DNA of 64,000 nt from Alphaproteobacteria bacterium (GTDB lineage: Bacteria > Pseudomonadota > Alphaproteobacteria > SHVP01): contig JAVJOO010000003.1 of assembly GCA_040216735.1 (NCBI GenBank), forward strand, positions 202,746 to 266,745. The letters are read 5' to 3'. Under the pieces are notes generated by a model, which was not told the DNA's origin, did no database searches, and was given only the letters and a program-made list of their open reading frames with translations. Every line of letters starts with the position of its first letter. Within the stretch, counting starts at the first letter, position 1. The position numbers and the translations under genes are program-made. Positions 1 through 8,220 of this stretch are shown piece by piece.

Positions 1-412
1 GCAGTTTGGTGCGGGCTTCGTCGAGCGCAGGGCACTCTGTCGCGCCAAGGCGTTCCAGAATCGTGAACAGGCCGTCGCCATCGGCCACGCCAATCTCAAA
101 CGGCGGCCGCTGGCGAAACCTTTCGAATACGACCATCGGAGAGTTCGTTCCGGTCACGCCCGAAAGCGTCGATTGAATTTTGCGCAAGGCAAGGACTTGA
201 TCGCGATTGGCTTCCGACATGGCCAACATGGCTTTGTCGAAGTGCCCTTGCTGGCGATAGGAAAGCGCCGCCCGGACTTTGGCGGCGAGCGTCGGCGCCG
301 CGACTTTGGCGCTGAACATCCTCAGATCGGTCGCTAAAGCAGGGGTCTTGTCCGTTAGGCTGAGAAAGGGCTGCGCGAGAGCGTGAGGGGAGGAGGGGTC
401 GGCGGTTTTCAT
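1..412 (-). CDS. Hypothetical protein, 5' portion, runs off the window
   Basis: An open minus-strand frame starts at ATG 410-412 and continues through base 1 without a stop, giving about 137 codons of a gene truncated by the window edge. I do not recognise the family. The N-terminus is hydrophilic with no signal peptide. About residues 30-80 look helical (MFSAKVAAPTLAAKVRAAL, then SYRQQGHFDKAMLAMSEAN), which could be a TPR-like helix pair. A later segment reads FERFRQRPPFEIGVADGDG. Codon use has the GC-rich third positions of its neighbours, unlike the other frames here. It is co-oriented with the PrpD gene, about 60 bp downstream of it. Confidence 0.6.
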   Translation of the reverse strand, partial: MKTADPSSPHALAQPFLSLTDKTPALATDLRMFSAKVAAPTLAAKVRAALSYRQQGHFDKAMLAMSEANRDQVLALRKIQSTLSGVTGTNSPMVVFERFRQRPPFEIGVADGDGLFTILERLGATECPALDEARTKL

Positions 413-473
413 CGGCGCTGAGTAGCACGCAGCGCAGGGCATTCCTAGTCCGCCGCCGCTGCAATGGGAGCCT

Positions 474-1901
474 TCAGTGTGTTTTTGTCAGGGCGGTTGC
501 CAGCGCCGAAAGATCGGGCGCGGTGTCCAGTCCCATCACCGCATCGATCACGCGGTCGGTACGCGCATCGTCGAACACCCGCCCGGCGTTGTCGCGGAAC
601 TTCGCGACGATATCGTCGGTACTCAGCGGATTCTTGTCCGATCCGCGGTTGTACTGCTCGCGGTGGCGCAGTTCGCGCCCGTCCTTGGTTCGCACGATCA
701 CTTCGCCGCCGTAGTAGCGTGGGAACGGCGACGCAGGATCGATCTCGTAGCGCGCCTTTTGGCATAGGGCCAGAATCGTCGGGTCGCTCAGGGCGTCGTC
801 TTCCAATTCATCCAACGTAAAACGTCCGCGTACGATCGAAGCCGCCATCGTGTAATGAACCGAAAACTTAGCGTCGTAGGAATTGGCGGGCTTCTTCTTG
901 TTGGCTTCGGGTTCGCACACCACCGAAACCTGCTTCTCGTGAATTAGCGCGACCAGTTCGGCGATGTCCTCTGGCTTCAAGTCGTACTGCGCGCGCAGGG
1001 CCAACGCGGCATCGGCGAAGGCGTGATTGAAATGGCACGCAGGGTAGGGCTTGAACGCCACGTTCATCAGTTCCCACGACTCATTGAGGCCGGCAATGGC
1101 CTTCTCTGGCGCCGTTGCCACGTCGTGCGCGGCAAAAACGTTGTACAGACCGAAGCGTCCCTCGTAGGCGCGGTGCGGCCCGGCGAATCCGGCCTGGGCC
1201 AGCGCCGCGGCGGTGATCGCGCCAACCCCTGCCCAGGCGGGGTGCATCCGCTTGGTCCAGGCACCGTCTTCAAGGAATTCTAGAACCCCCGACGTTGTGC
1301 TCAGGGTGATTCCCTGGGCGTCGGCCAATTGCGATGCACTCAGTCCCATCAAACGGCCTGCCGCCAAAGTCGCGCCGAACGCGCCGACGAGCCCCGTTGG
1401 GTGATAGCCCTGCTTATGAAACCCGCCGTTGGCGCCCATACCGATCCGGGCGTCTGCCTCGACCGCGGCCAAGTAGGCGGTCAACGTCTCCGCGCCGCTT
1501 GCCCCATGCTTGAGACCAACCGCGACCGCCACCGGCAGCGCCGAGGCCGAGCAATGGACCACGCTATCGGCGTGGGTATCGTCGTAGTCGAGGCCGTGGA
1601 TCAACGTCCCGTTGACTAGGACCGCGTCGCGTAGCGGCAAGCGCACGGCACTGGCGATCACTGGCGAGTCGCCGTCGCCCGCCAGCGCATGGGTTCCGGC
1701 CAGTGTGACCGCGCCGAAATCGAACGTCGATGCGGCCAACCCGACACCGAAGCAATCCAAGATATTCAACTTTGCGCGCGCGATCACCTCGGCCGGGACA
1801 TCGCGCAGGTCGAGGTCGCGGGCGAACCGCGCCAACCGGTGCGACAGGAACGACGGTGCCTCGTTGGGGGCGGCTTCCTCGAAGGTTTCGGCGGCGGACA
1901 T
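474..1901 (-). CDS. MmgE/PrpD family protein (2-methylcitrate dehydratase-like)
   Basis: The 475-residue product matches the length and layout of the MmgE/PrpD fold, which includes 2-methylcitrate dehydratase, cis-aconitate decarboxylase and iminodisuccinate epimerase. Visible family segments include NILDCFGVGLAAS, a GLDYDDTHADSVVHCSASALPVA-type stretch near residues 102-124, GYHPTGLVGAFGATLAAGRLMGL, and KPYPACHFNHAFADAA near residue 290. The start is ATG 1899-1901, with AAGGAG (1909-1914 on the complement) 7 nt upstream. A GntR-like site lies 34-46 bp upstream, so control by the adjacent repressor is likely. No prpB or prpC is present, so a methylcitrate-cycle role is not supported; the substrate is unknown. 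A second family member lies at 35329-36645. Confidence 0.9.
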   Translation of the reverse strand: MSAAETFEEAAPNEAPSFLSHRLARFARDLDLRDVPAEVIARAKLNILDCFGVGLAASTFDFGAVTLAGTHALAGDGDSPVIASAVRLPLRDAVLVNGTLIHGLDYDDTHADSVVHCSASALPVAVAVGLKHGASGAETLTAYLAAVEADARIGMGANGGFHKQGYHPTGLVGAFGATLAAGRLMGLSASQLADAQGITLSTTSGVLEFLEDGAWTKRMHPAWAGVGAITAAALAQAGFAGPHRAYEGRFGLYNVFAAHDVATAPEKAIAGLNESWELMNVAFKPYPACHFNHAFADAALALRAQYDLKPEDIAELVALIHEKQVSVVCEPEANKKKPANSYDAKFSVHYTMAASIVRGRFTLDELEDDALSDPTILALCQKARYEIDPASPFPRYYGGEVIVRTKDGRELRHREQYNRGSDKNPLSTDDIVAKFRDNAGRVFDDARTDRVIDAVMGLDTAPDLSALATALTKTH

Positions 1902-1934
1902 CGCGGTACTCCTTGGGTCGCAACAGGCGCGCTA

Positions 1935-1947
1935 TTGTACGGACATT
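1935..1947. promoter_or_regulatory. Candidate GntR operator upstream of the PrpD gene
   Basis: TTGTACGGACATT contains the inverted half-sites TGT-N4-ACA. It differs at only two of 13 positions from TTGTCCGGACGTT at 2715-2727. It sits 34-46 bp upstream of the PrpD start codon, where a promoter would be expected. HutC-subfamily GntR proteins typically bind short GT-N-AC palindromes. Binding by the adjacent regulator is inferred. Confidence 0.5.
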
Positions 1948-1966
1948 AGGGCGGGTCCGCCAAGGG

Positions 1967-2695
1967 TTACCACTGTCGGTGCAGTTCCGCGGAGTAGGTA
2001 AAGCGGTCCTGCGGGTGAATGCTGACCGACACCTCAAAGACGCGCTTTTTGTGGCCGGTATATCGCCGTACCACCACAAGGGCCGGGGTTCCTGGCGGGA
2101 CCTGCAACGCTTCCGCAACCGCATCGGGCACGCCGTCGGCGAACAGGTCGAGCCTGACCTCGGTTACGTTCTCGCCGAACAAGTCCTCAACCAAGCGGTA
2201 CACCGGCGTTGGCTTCTTGCCGATCGCTTCGCCTACGCCGGCGTATTCCGGAATCACGTAAACGTCGGTCCAGCAGATCGGCCGGTTGTCGCGTTCCAAC
2301 GTGCGCAATCCGCTGATCCGAATCCACTGTTCGCCTGGGGCGCACTCGAGGGTCTTGGCGAGGCCTGCATCGGCGGTGACCGGTTCGCTCGCCGACACTT
2401 GCAACGACGTTTCCGGCGGATACCGTAACAACTCGTCGAGCGAATCGATGGATTGGGTATAGGTGCCGCGCGGTTCGGTCGCCTCGATCGTTGTACCCAG
2501 GCCAGCCTGCCGGGTCAGCAAGCCCATTTCGCCGAGCATCCGAATGGCTTCGCGAATCGTGTGGCGGCTGACGCCAAAACGCTCGCGCAGCGCCATCTCG
2601 GTGGGCATCATAGAGCCCACGGGCATGGTGCCGGATCGAATTTCCGCCAGGAGTTTGTCGGCAATTTCCTGGTACAAGGGGCGGCGCGAACTCAT
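1967..2695 (-). CDS. GntR family (HutC/UTRA) transcriptional regulator
   Basis: This 242-residue protein has the standard two-domain form. An N-terminal winged helix occupies about residues 5-75 (PLYQEIADKLLAEIRSG, PTEMALRERFGVSRHTIREA, then the wing GLLTRQAGLGTTI). A UTRA effector domain follows at about 95-240 (GEQWIRISGLRTLERDNRP, YRLVEDLFGENVTEV, PALVVVRRYTG). It is transcribed divergently from the TPR gene and lies just upstream of the PrpD gene on the same strand, with 65 bp between them. Two near-identical palindromic sites at 1935 and 2715 fit local and auto-control. Its inducer is probably the PrpD substrate or product (inference). Confidence 0.93.
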   Translation of the reverse strand: MSSRRPLYQEIADKLLAEIRSGTMPVGSMMPTEMALRERFGVSRHTIREAIRMLGEMGLLTRQAGLGTTIEATEPRGTYTQSIDSLDELLRYPPETSLQVSASEPVTADAGLAKTLECAPGEQWIRISGLRTLERDNRPICWTDVYVIPEYAGVGEAIGKKPTPVYRLVEDLFGENVTEVRLDLFADGVPDAVAEALQVPPGTPALVVVRRYTGHKKRVFEVSVSIHPQDRFTYSAELHRQW

Positions 2696-2714
2696 TGGGC
2701 ACCGATCCTAAGCG

Positions 2715-2767
2715 TTGTCCGGACGTTTTTCGCCCCCGATCGGCGAACCTGTCTAACCTGCGGACAA
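2715..2767. promoter_or_regulatory. Candidate GntR operator region in the divergent gntR/TPR promoter
   Basis: TTGTCCGGACGTT (2715-2727) has a perfect 8-bp palindromic core, GTCCGGAC, and closely matches the site at 1935-1947. A further half-site, CGGACAA (2761-2767), is the reverse complement of TTGTCCG, so the interval is also bounded by 7-bp inverted repeats. The second half-site abuts the ribosome-binding site of the TPR gene. This placement could let one regulator control both divergent genes. Confidence 0.5.
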
Positions 2768-2777
2768 GGAAACGACT

Positions 2778-4073
2778 ATGTATCACGATGCACAGGGTCT
2801 CGCGGTCACTACCGACTGTCCTGAAACGGTAACCGCGATCGATCGCTTGTTGGACCGCCAAGCGAACCAACGCCTCGACGGTGCCGAGCGCGCAGCGCTC
2901 TTCGCGGCGGCCGACGGCGATCCTGCGGCCTTGCCCAATACGATTGCTGCGATCCTCAGTATCCATGCCGGCGACAAAGACAAGGTGTCGCGCTATCTGC
3001 ATCGGGCCCGCGCGGCCCAGGCGAACGAGCGCGAAGCGTCGTTCCGCGGCGCCGCCGCGGCTTGGGCCGAGGGCGATGTCGACACGGCGATTGCCCGCTT
3101 TGAAGATGTCGCGGCCCGCTGGCCGCGCGACATGTACGCGGTTCGCCTGTGCTGCACGCTTAAGTTCTACGCCCGTAAGGATGCCGACGGGTCGCTCGCA
3201 CTGGTGCGGCGGGTGATTGACCAAATTGACGACCGCGGCCAAGCCTACGCACTGTTGTCGTTCATGGAGGAAGAGGCCGGGCTCTTTGAGCAGGCCGAAG
3301 CGTCCGCCCGCGCCGCCGTTGCGCTGGATCGCACTCTCATCCTCGGGCAGCACACGGTTGCCCATGTCATGGAGGCCCAGGGCCGCGATGCCGAGGGGGT
3401 CGCTTGGTTGGAACAATTCACCGATACCTGGGACGACCTCAACGAATCCTTCCATCCGCATATGTGGATGCACCTCGGCCTGCACCATCTCGGGGTGGGC
3501 GACGGGGCCCGGGCACTCGCGTTGTTCGATGGGCACATTGCGCCGCGCTACCTCGACCGGGGGCCAGTGCAGCTCTACGGCGCCAACTTGCTCGCACGGG
3601 CCGAATTGGCGGGGTTCGACGTTGGCGATCGCTTCGCCCAAATTGCCGCGCATATCGATGTCGCGGCGCATCGGCACCTCGATGCTCTCAGCGACCTCCA
3701 CCATGTCTATACCCTCGCGCGCACTCCAGCCGGGGCGGCGGCCTTTGTTGACAGCATGGCCGGCCACGCCCGAACGCTGCACGCCAGCGTCAAGCCGACC
3801 TGGGAGGCGGTGGTCCTCCCCACCGCAGCAGCGATCGTTCGTTTTAGCGCGGGCAATTATGCCGGCGCGGTAGCGGCGCTGGAACCTGCGCAGGGACGCT
3901 TCATCGAACTCGGCGGTAGTGCGGTAGAGCGCGGCGTCTTTGCCGATCTTTGGTTGCATGCGTTAACCGCCGCGGGTCGTGCAGAGGAGGCGCGCGCGAC
4001 GCTCGACGCGCTGCGGCAGCGCAAAGGCGATCACCTATCGGTGCGCCGCTTCGCCGCCCTGATCGACGCCTAG
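2778..4073 (+). CDS. TTC38-like tetratricopeptide repeat protein
   Basis: The 431-residue soluble protein is built of TPR-like helical pairs throughout. Examples are DVDTAIARFEDVAARWPRDMYA near residue 100, QAYALLSFMEEEAGLFEQAE near 155, and MHLGLHHLGVGDGARALALF near 235. The PTWEAVVLPTAAAIVRFSAG segment and the His-rich HTVAHVMEAQGR region resemble the tetratricopeptide repeat protein 38 family, which occurs in bacteria and animals and has no settled function. ATG 2778 follows AAGGA (2766-2770). The gene is divergent from the GntR regulator and shares its candidate operator. No signal peptide is seen. Confidence 0.8.
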   Translation: MYHDAQGLAVTTDCPETVTAIDRLLDRQANQRLDGAERAALFAAADGDPAALPNTIAAILSIHAGDKDKVSRYLHRARAAQANEREASFRGAAAAWAEGDVDTAIARFEDVAARWPRDMYAVRLCCTLKFYARKDADGSLALVRRVIDQIDDRGQAYALLSFMEEEAGLFEQAEASARAAVALDRTLILGQHTVAHVMEAQGRDAEGVAWLEQFTDTWDDLNESFHPHMWMHLGLHHLGVGDGARALALFDGHIAPRYLDRGPVQLYGANLLARAELAGFDVGDRFAQIAAHIDVAAHRHLDALSDLHHVYTLARTPAGAAAFVDSMAGHARTLHASVKPTWEAVVLPTAAAIVRFSAGNYAGAVAALEPAQGRFIELGGSAVERGVFADLWLHALTAAGRAEEARATLDALRQRKGDHLSVRRFAALIDA

Positions 4074-4086
4074 ATTCTCCGCGCGC

Positions 4087-5274
4087 TTAGGTTTTCCAGA
4101 AGTGCTGGTCCTCGTTTCCGATTCCCAGCATCAACCGTCCGGCCGGCGCCATATTGCGGTCCCAGCCGATGCCGAACTGCTGCGCCATCGCTGAGATGTC
4201 GCGGAAAAAACGCTGCACCGGGTTCGAATCGTACAACCCTGAGGCGCCCATTTGCTGAACCAGTCGGTGAACCAGCGAGACGCACAGTCGCATCGCATAG
4301 GCGCGGTCGCGCCCGTGCTCGATCTGCTTGGCCTTCGGTACCGCGTTCCGGCCAGGAAGTTTCTCTCGAAGCTCTGACATTTGCGCTGCGACGAGCAATT
4401 CTGCGGCGCGAAACTCGGCGGCGCTTTCCGCCAACCGCAATTGCACCGAAAGCGAGTCGGCGGGCCGATCGCCGAACAACGCCCCGACCCGCGCCTTGGT
4501 CGATTCGGTATAGGCGTTGAGGGCGCCTTCGGCGGCGCCGAGCATCGGTCCCATCAAGGTCGTCGCGACGTAGGGAACATATTCAACCCAATAGAGTTCG
4601 GAGGCGCTGTACTCTGCTCCCGGCGGGTCGGGTGCGACGAGGTCGCTTGTCCGAATGAATAAATGCGGCGGCACATAGGCGTCCTTGACGACGATGTCCT
4701 TGGTGCCGGTGCCGCGCAGACCGGCGACGTGCCAGGTATCGGCAATGTCGAAATCGTGACGTGGTACAAGACAGGTAACCGCTTCGCCGTCATCCTTGAC
4801 CGTGCCGATGACAAAGGCCCACGGCGCATGATCGATGCCGCTCGCGAAAGAGAACTGGCCGTCGAGCCGCAAGCCATCCCCGTCGCGCCGAATCGTGCCG
4901 CCCCGGGCAACCGTAGCCCCGGCCAAAATGGCGGGGCCGTCGCGCCAAACTTCCTCCTGGGCCTCGAGCGGAAAGCGTCCGACATAGGCCGCGTGCGGCC
5001 CGACGATACTGATCAGCCACGCGGTCGATGGGCAGGCGCTCGCGAGAATCCGACCCAATTCGACGGGCGCGTCCCAGCCCAGCTCATACCCGCCGAACCG
5101 GGCGGGCTGGCAAATCCGGGTCAGGCCCGCTTCGTGGAGGGCTTGGATCGTTTCGGGCAAAGCAGCGCGGTTAGCTTCGGTTGCGGCGGCTTTGTCGCGC
5201 AACATCGGCAGGAGGGCGCGCGCCCGCCCGCAAACGGTCTCCAAAGACGGTATTTCCGCGTTTGGGTTCGTCAT
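4087..5274 (-). CDS. Acyl-CoA dehydrogenase-fold flavoprotein (HsaA/DszC-type monooxygenase-like)
   Basis: The 395-residue protein has the acyl-CoA dehydrogenase fold: an N-terminal helical domain (GLTRICQPARFGGYELGWD near residue 50), a middle beta domain (FSFASGIDHAPWAFVIG, HVAGLRGTGTKDIVVKDAYVP), and a C-terminal helical bundle. The C-terminus, HRLVQQMGASGLYDSNPVQR then FRDISAMAQQFGIGWDRN, fits the Acyl-CoA_dh_2 class of two-component flavin monooxygenases (HsaA, DszC, HpaB-like) better than true dehydrogenases. No flavin reductase partner lies nearby. It is convergent with the TPR gene, 13 bp away. The substrate cannot be read from sequence. Confidence 0.82.
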   Translation of the reverse strand: MTNPNAEIPSLETVCGRARALLPMLRDKAAATEANRAALPETIQALHEAGLTRICQPARFGGYELGWDAPVELGRILASACPSTAWLISIVGPHAAYVGRFPLEAQEEVWRDGPAILAGATVARGGTIRRDGDGLRLDGQFSFASGIDHAPWAFVIGTVKDDGEAVTCLVPRHDFDIADTWHVAGLRGTGTKDIVVKDAYVPPHLFIRTSDLVAPDPPGAEYSASELYWVEYVPYVATTLMGPMLGAAEGALNAYTESTKARVGALFGDRPADSLSVQLRLAESAAEFRAAELLVAAQMSELREKLPGRNAVPKAKQIEHGRDRAYAMRLCVSLVHRLVQQMGASGLYDSNPVQRFFRDISAMAQQFGIGWDRNMAPAGRLMLGIGNEDQHFWKT

Positions 5275-5422
5275 TTTGTCATCTCCCCAGCCCCACTTGC
5301 GGCCCGGACTCTACTATACTGGGCCGACGTGGCCAGCGAATGGCAGGGGCCCGCCCGCGTAACAGCACAGGCCGTTGGAGAAAACGCGTCGGCCCCAGGA
5401 TTTTCGAGCAAGAGGTAGTTTT

Positions 5423-7420
5423 GTGAAAAAGGTATTGATCGGTCTCGTCGCGATTGTGGTGATCTTGGTGATCGCCGTCCTGGTGCTCCCGTCGCTAGTG
5501 CCCAAGGATACGCTCCGCGCTCAAATCGAAAATCAAATCGAATCCGCGACCGGTCGAGACGTTTCGATCGGCGGCGATGTTGGCGTGTCGATCGTACCCT
5601 CGGTCCAATTGACGCTCGAACGGGTGACCATCGCCAACGCGCCCGGTGCGACCGCGGCCAACATGATCGACCTCGGCGCGTTGCGTCTCAAGGTAAGCCT
5701 GTTTCCTCTGCTCGGTGGTGAACTCGTCGTCGACGAATTCGTTCTGGACCGACCGACGATCCAGCTCGAAGTCGACGCCCAGGGCAAACCGAACTGGGAA
5801 TTCGACCCGGCCAAATCGGCTTCTGACAAACCGGCCGGCGGCGCCTCGAGCGGCGGGGGTGGCGGCGGGGTGCCGGCCTTCCTGAGCGACATTCGCTTGG
5901 GCGATGTCGCGATCGTCGACGGCACCATTGTTTATACGGACCGTCAGGCCGGGAGCGAGGAGCGCCTGGACAACGTCAATGTACGCCTGTCGCTGCCCGA
6001 TCTCGACCGCCCCTTCAACGTAGATGGGGCGCTGGGATGGCACGGCGAATCCGTCAACCTAACCGTGAACCTCGCGCGGCCCCGCGCGCTGCTGGACAAT
6101 CAAACGACGGACCTCAAGGCAAGCATCGATACTACGCATCTCACCCTGTCCTTCGACGGTCAGGTCACCGGCGGCACGCCGCTCCGCCTCGAAGGTGCAA
6201 CGGACCTGAAGTCGCCGTCGATCCGCGCCTTAGCGGCGTGGGCCGGATCGCCCATCGATATGGCCGGCGACATCCTCGGCCCGCTCAGCGTGGCCGGAAC
6301 GGTCAAGGTGGCTCAACCGGTGATCGCATTCACCGGCGCACAAATCGCTATCGATGCGATTCGCGCCAACGGCAATGTCGAGATGAATACCGGTGGCGCC
6401 GTGCCGCGCATCACCGGCAACCTCGATGTCGCCGCGCTCGACACCAACCCCTATATGGGCGGGACGCCTAGCTCGGGCGGCGATTCCGCCGGCGCGGGCA
6501 CCAGCCAAGCCCAAGGGAGCGGCGATTGGAGCGACGATCCGATCGACCTCTCGGCGTTGAAATCGGTCAACGCCGACTTCACATTGCGCGTCGAATCGAT
6601 CCTGGTGCAAAGCATCCGCATCGGCCAAAGCGCGCTGCGGCTCACGGTCGAAGGCGGTTTGATGACTGCCGATCTCACCGAGATGGAGCTGTATGACGGA
6701 CAGGGCAAGGCCAAGATCGTCGCGAACGGTGCGGGCAGCGTGCCGTCGATCGCCGTGGATTTCGACCTCGCGGGCATGCAGGCCGAACCGCTTCTCGCCG
6801 ACGCCGCCGGATTCGACAGGATCAGCGGTACCGCGCGCAGCGACATGTCGGTCCGCAGCAGCGGCAACACCCAACGCGAAATCGTCGGTAACCTTAACGG
6901 CAACGGGGCGCTCGCCTTCACCGACGGCGCCGTCAAGGGTATCAACCTCGGTGCGATGCTGCGCAATGTGGGGTCGGCCTTTCTCGACGCCTCCGCGCGC
7001 GATCAACAGCAGACCGACTTCACCGAAATCACCGCAACCTTCACCGTCACCAACGGTGTGGTGAAGAACGACGACCTGCAGCTCCTGTCGCCGCTGCTGC
7101 GGGTCAACGGAGCCGGCACGGTCGAGATGCCGCCGCGTACCGTCAACTACCGCGTCACGCCGAAGCTCGTTGCCAGCAGTGAGGGGCAGGGCGGCCAATC
7201 CCAGGCGGCAGGGCTTACGGTCCCTGTGATCGTCAGCGGCCCGTGGTCGGATCTTTCGTTCCGGCCGGACCTTGCCGGTGCGCTCCAAGAAACGCTCAAG
7301 GATCCCGAGAAGGCCAAGGAAGCCGTGCAAGAGACCATCAAGAGCATCACCGAAGGCAAAGACGGGGAGAAACGCGATCCCGTCGGAACCGTCCGCGGCC
7401 TCCTGCGTGGTCGTAATTAG
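5423..7420 (+). CDS. AsmA family protein
   Basis: From GTG 5423 the product is 665 residues. This start has AGAGG (5411-5415) upstream and puts a transmembrane or signal anchor (KKVLIGLVAIVVILVIAVLVLPSLV) at the extreme N-terminus; an ATG at 5375 would add 16 charged residues ahead of it. The AsmA N-terminal domain follows (DTLRAQIENQIESATGRDV, then SIVPSVQLTLERVTIANAPG), with a Gly-rich linker near residue 150. The C-terminal AsmA_2 segment carries GNGALAFTDGAVKGINLGAM and ends RDPVGTVRGLLRG. AsmA-like proteins span the periplasm and are linked to outer-membrane lipid transport. The gene stands alone. Confidence 0.9.
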   Translation: MKKVLIGLVAIVVILVIAVLVLPSLVPKDTLRAQIENQIESATGRDVSIGGDVGVSIVPSVQLTLERVTIANAPGATAANMIDLGALRLKVSLFPLLGGELVVDEFVLDRPTIQLEVDAQGKPNWEFDPAKSASDKPAGGASSGGGGGGVPAFLSDIRLGDVAIVDGTIVYTDRQAGSEERLDNVNVRLSLPDLDRPFNVDGALGWHGESVNLTVNLARPRALLDNQTTDLKASIDTTHLTLSFDGQVTGGTPLRLEGATDLKSPSIRALAAWAGSPIDMAGDILGPLSVAGTVKVAQPVIAFTGAQIAIDAIRANGNVEMNTGGAVPRITGNLDVAALDTNPYMGGTPSSGGDSAGAGTSQAQGSGDWSDDPIDLSALKSVNADFTLRVESILVQSIRIGQSALRLTVEGGLMTADLTEMELYDGQGKAKIVANGAGSVPSIAVDFDLAGMQAEPLLADAAGFDRISGTARSDMSVRSSGNTQREIVGNLNGNGALAFTDGAVKGINLGAMLRNVGSAFLDASARDQQQTDFTEITATFTVTNGVVKNDDLQLLSPLLRVNGAGTVEMPPRTVNYRVTPKLVASSEGQGGQSQAAGLTVPVIVSGPWSDLSFRPDLAGALQETLKDPEKAKEAVQETIKSITEGKDGEKRDPVGTVRGLLRGRN

Positions 7421-7505
7421 GCGCGAGGCGTTCGTTTAGCCGCAATTCGTATCGACGGTACGGGACGACCTCGCCACAATAGGGTGGAACAGGGGAGGCG
7501 CGACT

Positions 7506-8180
7506 ATGGCCACGCACACCGTCGTTACCGACATCGAACGGCCCGACCCGGCGCTCGTCGCCCGGGCGTTGGACACCTATGCCTGCATTGCCGGCAGCGT
7601 CGCCGGCCGCCGCCACGTGATGGATGCCGGCATTCGACCGCTGCGTCGCGACTGGCGCATCGCCGGGCCGGCCGTCACCGTTGCGGCCGAGGATGCGGTC
7701 GACACACTCGCTTCCCAGGTCGCCACCCAATTGATCCAACCGGGTGACATCATCGTCGTCGAAGCGACCGGGCGGACCGACAAAGCCGCGTGGGGCGCGA
7801 CGATGGCCTGGGCCGCCAAGGAATCGGGATGCGCCGGGATAGTCGTCGATGGCGTGGTACTGACCACCGAACTGCTGATCGACAAAGAAGGGATTCCGAT
7901 CTTTTGTCGCGGCTCGGTCGCCGACCACCTGCTGTCGCAGGGGCCGGGGTCGATCAATGTCCCGATCGTTTGCGGCGGCGTCATCGTCAACCCGGGCGAT
8001 TTGATTGTCGCCGACGAAGACGGGGTAGTCGCCTTGCCCCGCGCGAGCGCTGCAGCGATTCTCGAAGCGGCCGGCCAGGGCCGCAAGGAGGCCTATCCGC
8101 CGGTTGGCCGGAAAAAGCCCTACAGCGCGCGTGGTTTCATCGACAAGCTGCGCGACATGGAGAGCGTGACGTGGAAATAG
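7506..8180 (+). CDS. RraA-like protein, catalytic Arg-Asp pair absent (copy 1)
   Basis: The 224-residue protein has the RraA / HMG-CHA aldolase fold. It shows TDIERPDPALVARA at the N-terminus, AGPAVTV, IQPGDIIVVEATGR, and CGGVIVNPGDLIVADEDGVV in the C-terminal half. Aldolases of this fold carry a DGxxRD motif whose Arg binds the keto acid and whose Asp coordinates metal. Here the equivalent residues are Leu119-Thr120 (DGVVLT), so standard aldolase chemistry is doubtful. A second copy with the same change is at 13470-14144. Neither sits in an aromatic catabolic operon. GGGGAGGCGCGACT precedes the ATG. Its function is unknown. Confidence 0.85.
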   Translation: MATHTVVTDIERPDPALVARALDTYACIAGSVAGRRHVMDAGIRPLRRDWRIAGPAVTVAAEDAVDTLASQVATQLIQPGDIIVVEATGRTDKAAWGATMAWAAKESGCAGIVVDGVVLTTELLIDKEGIPIFCRGSVADHLLSQGPGSINVPIVCGGVIVNPGDLIVADEDGVVALPRASAAAILEAAGQGRKEAYPPVGRKKPYSARGFIDKLRDMESVTWK

Positions 8181-8220
8181 TACATCTGTCGCTAAAGAAT
8201 CAGTGCCAAGGAGACCCGCT

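Noticed and set aside
2187-3959. Long (590-codon) open frame antisense to the TPR and gntR genes
   Set aside because: It mirrors the codon structure of the real genes on the other strand, spans two unrelated genes and has low-complexity Arg/Gly-rich sequence. High-GC DNA produces such shadows.
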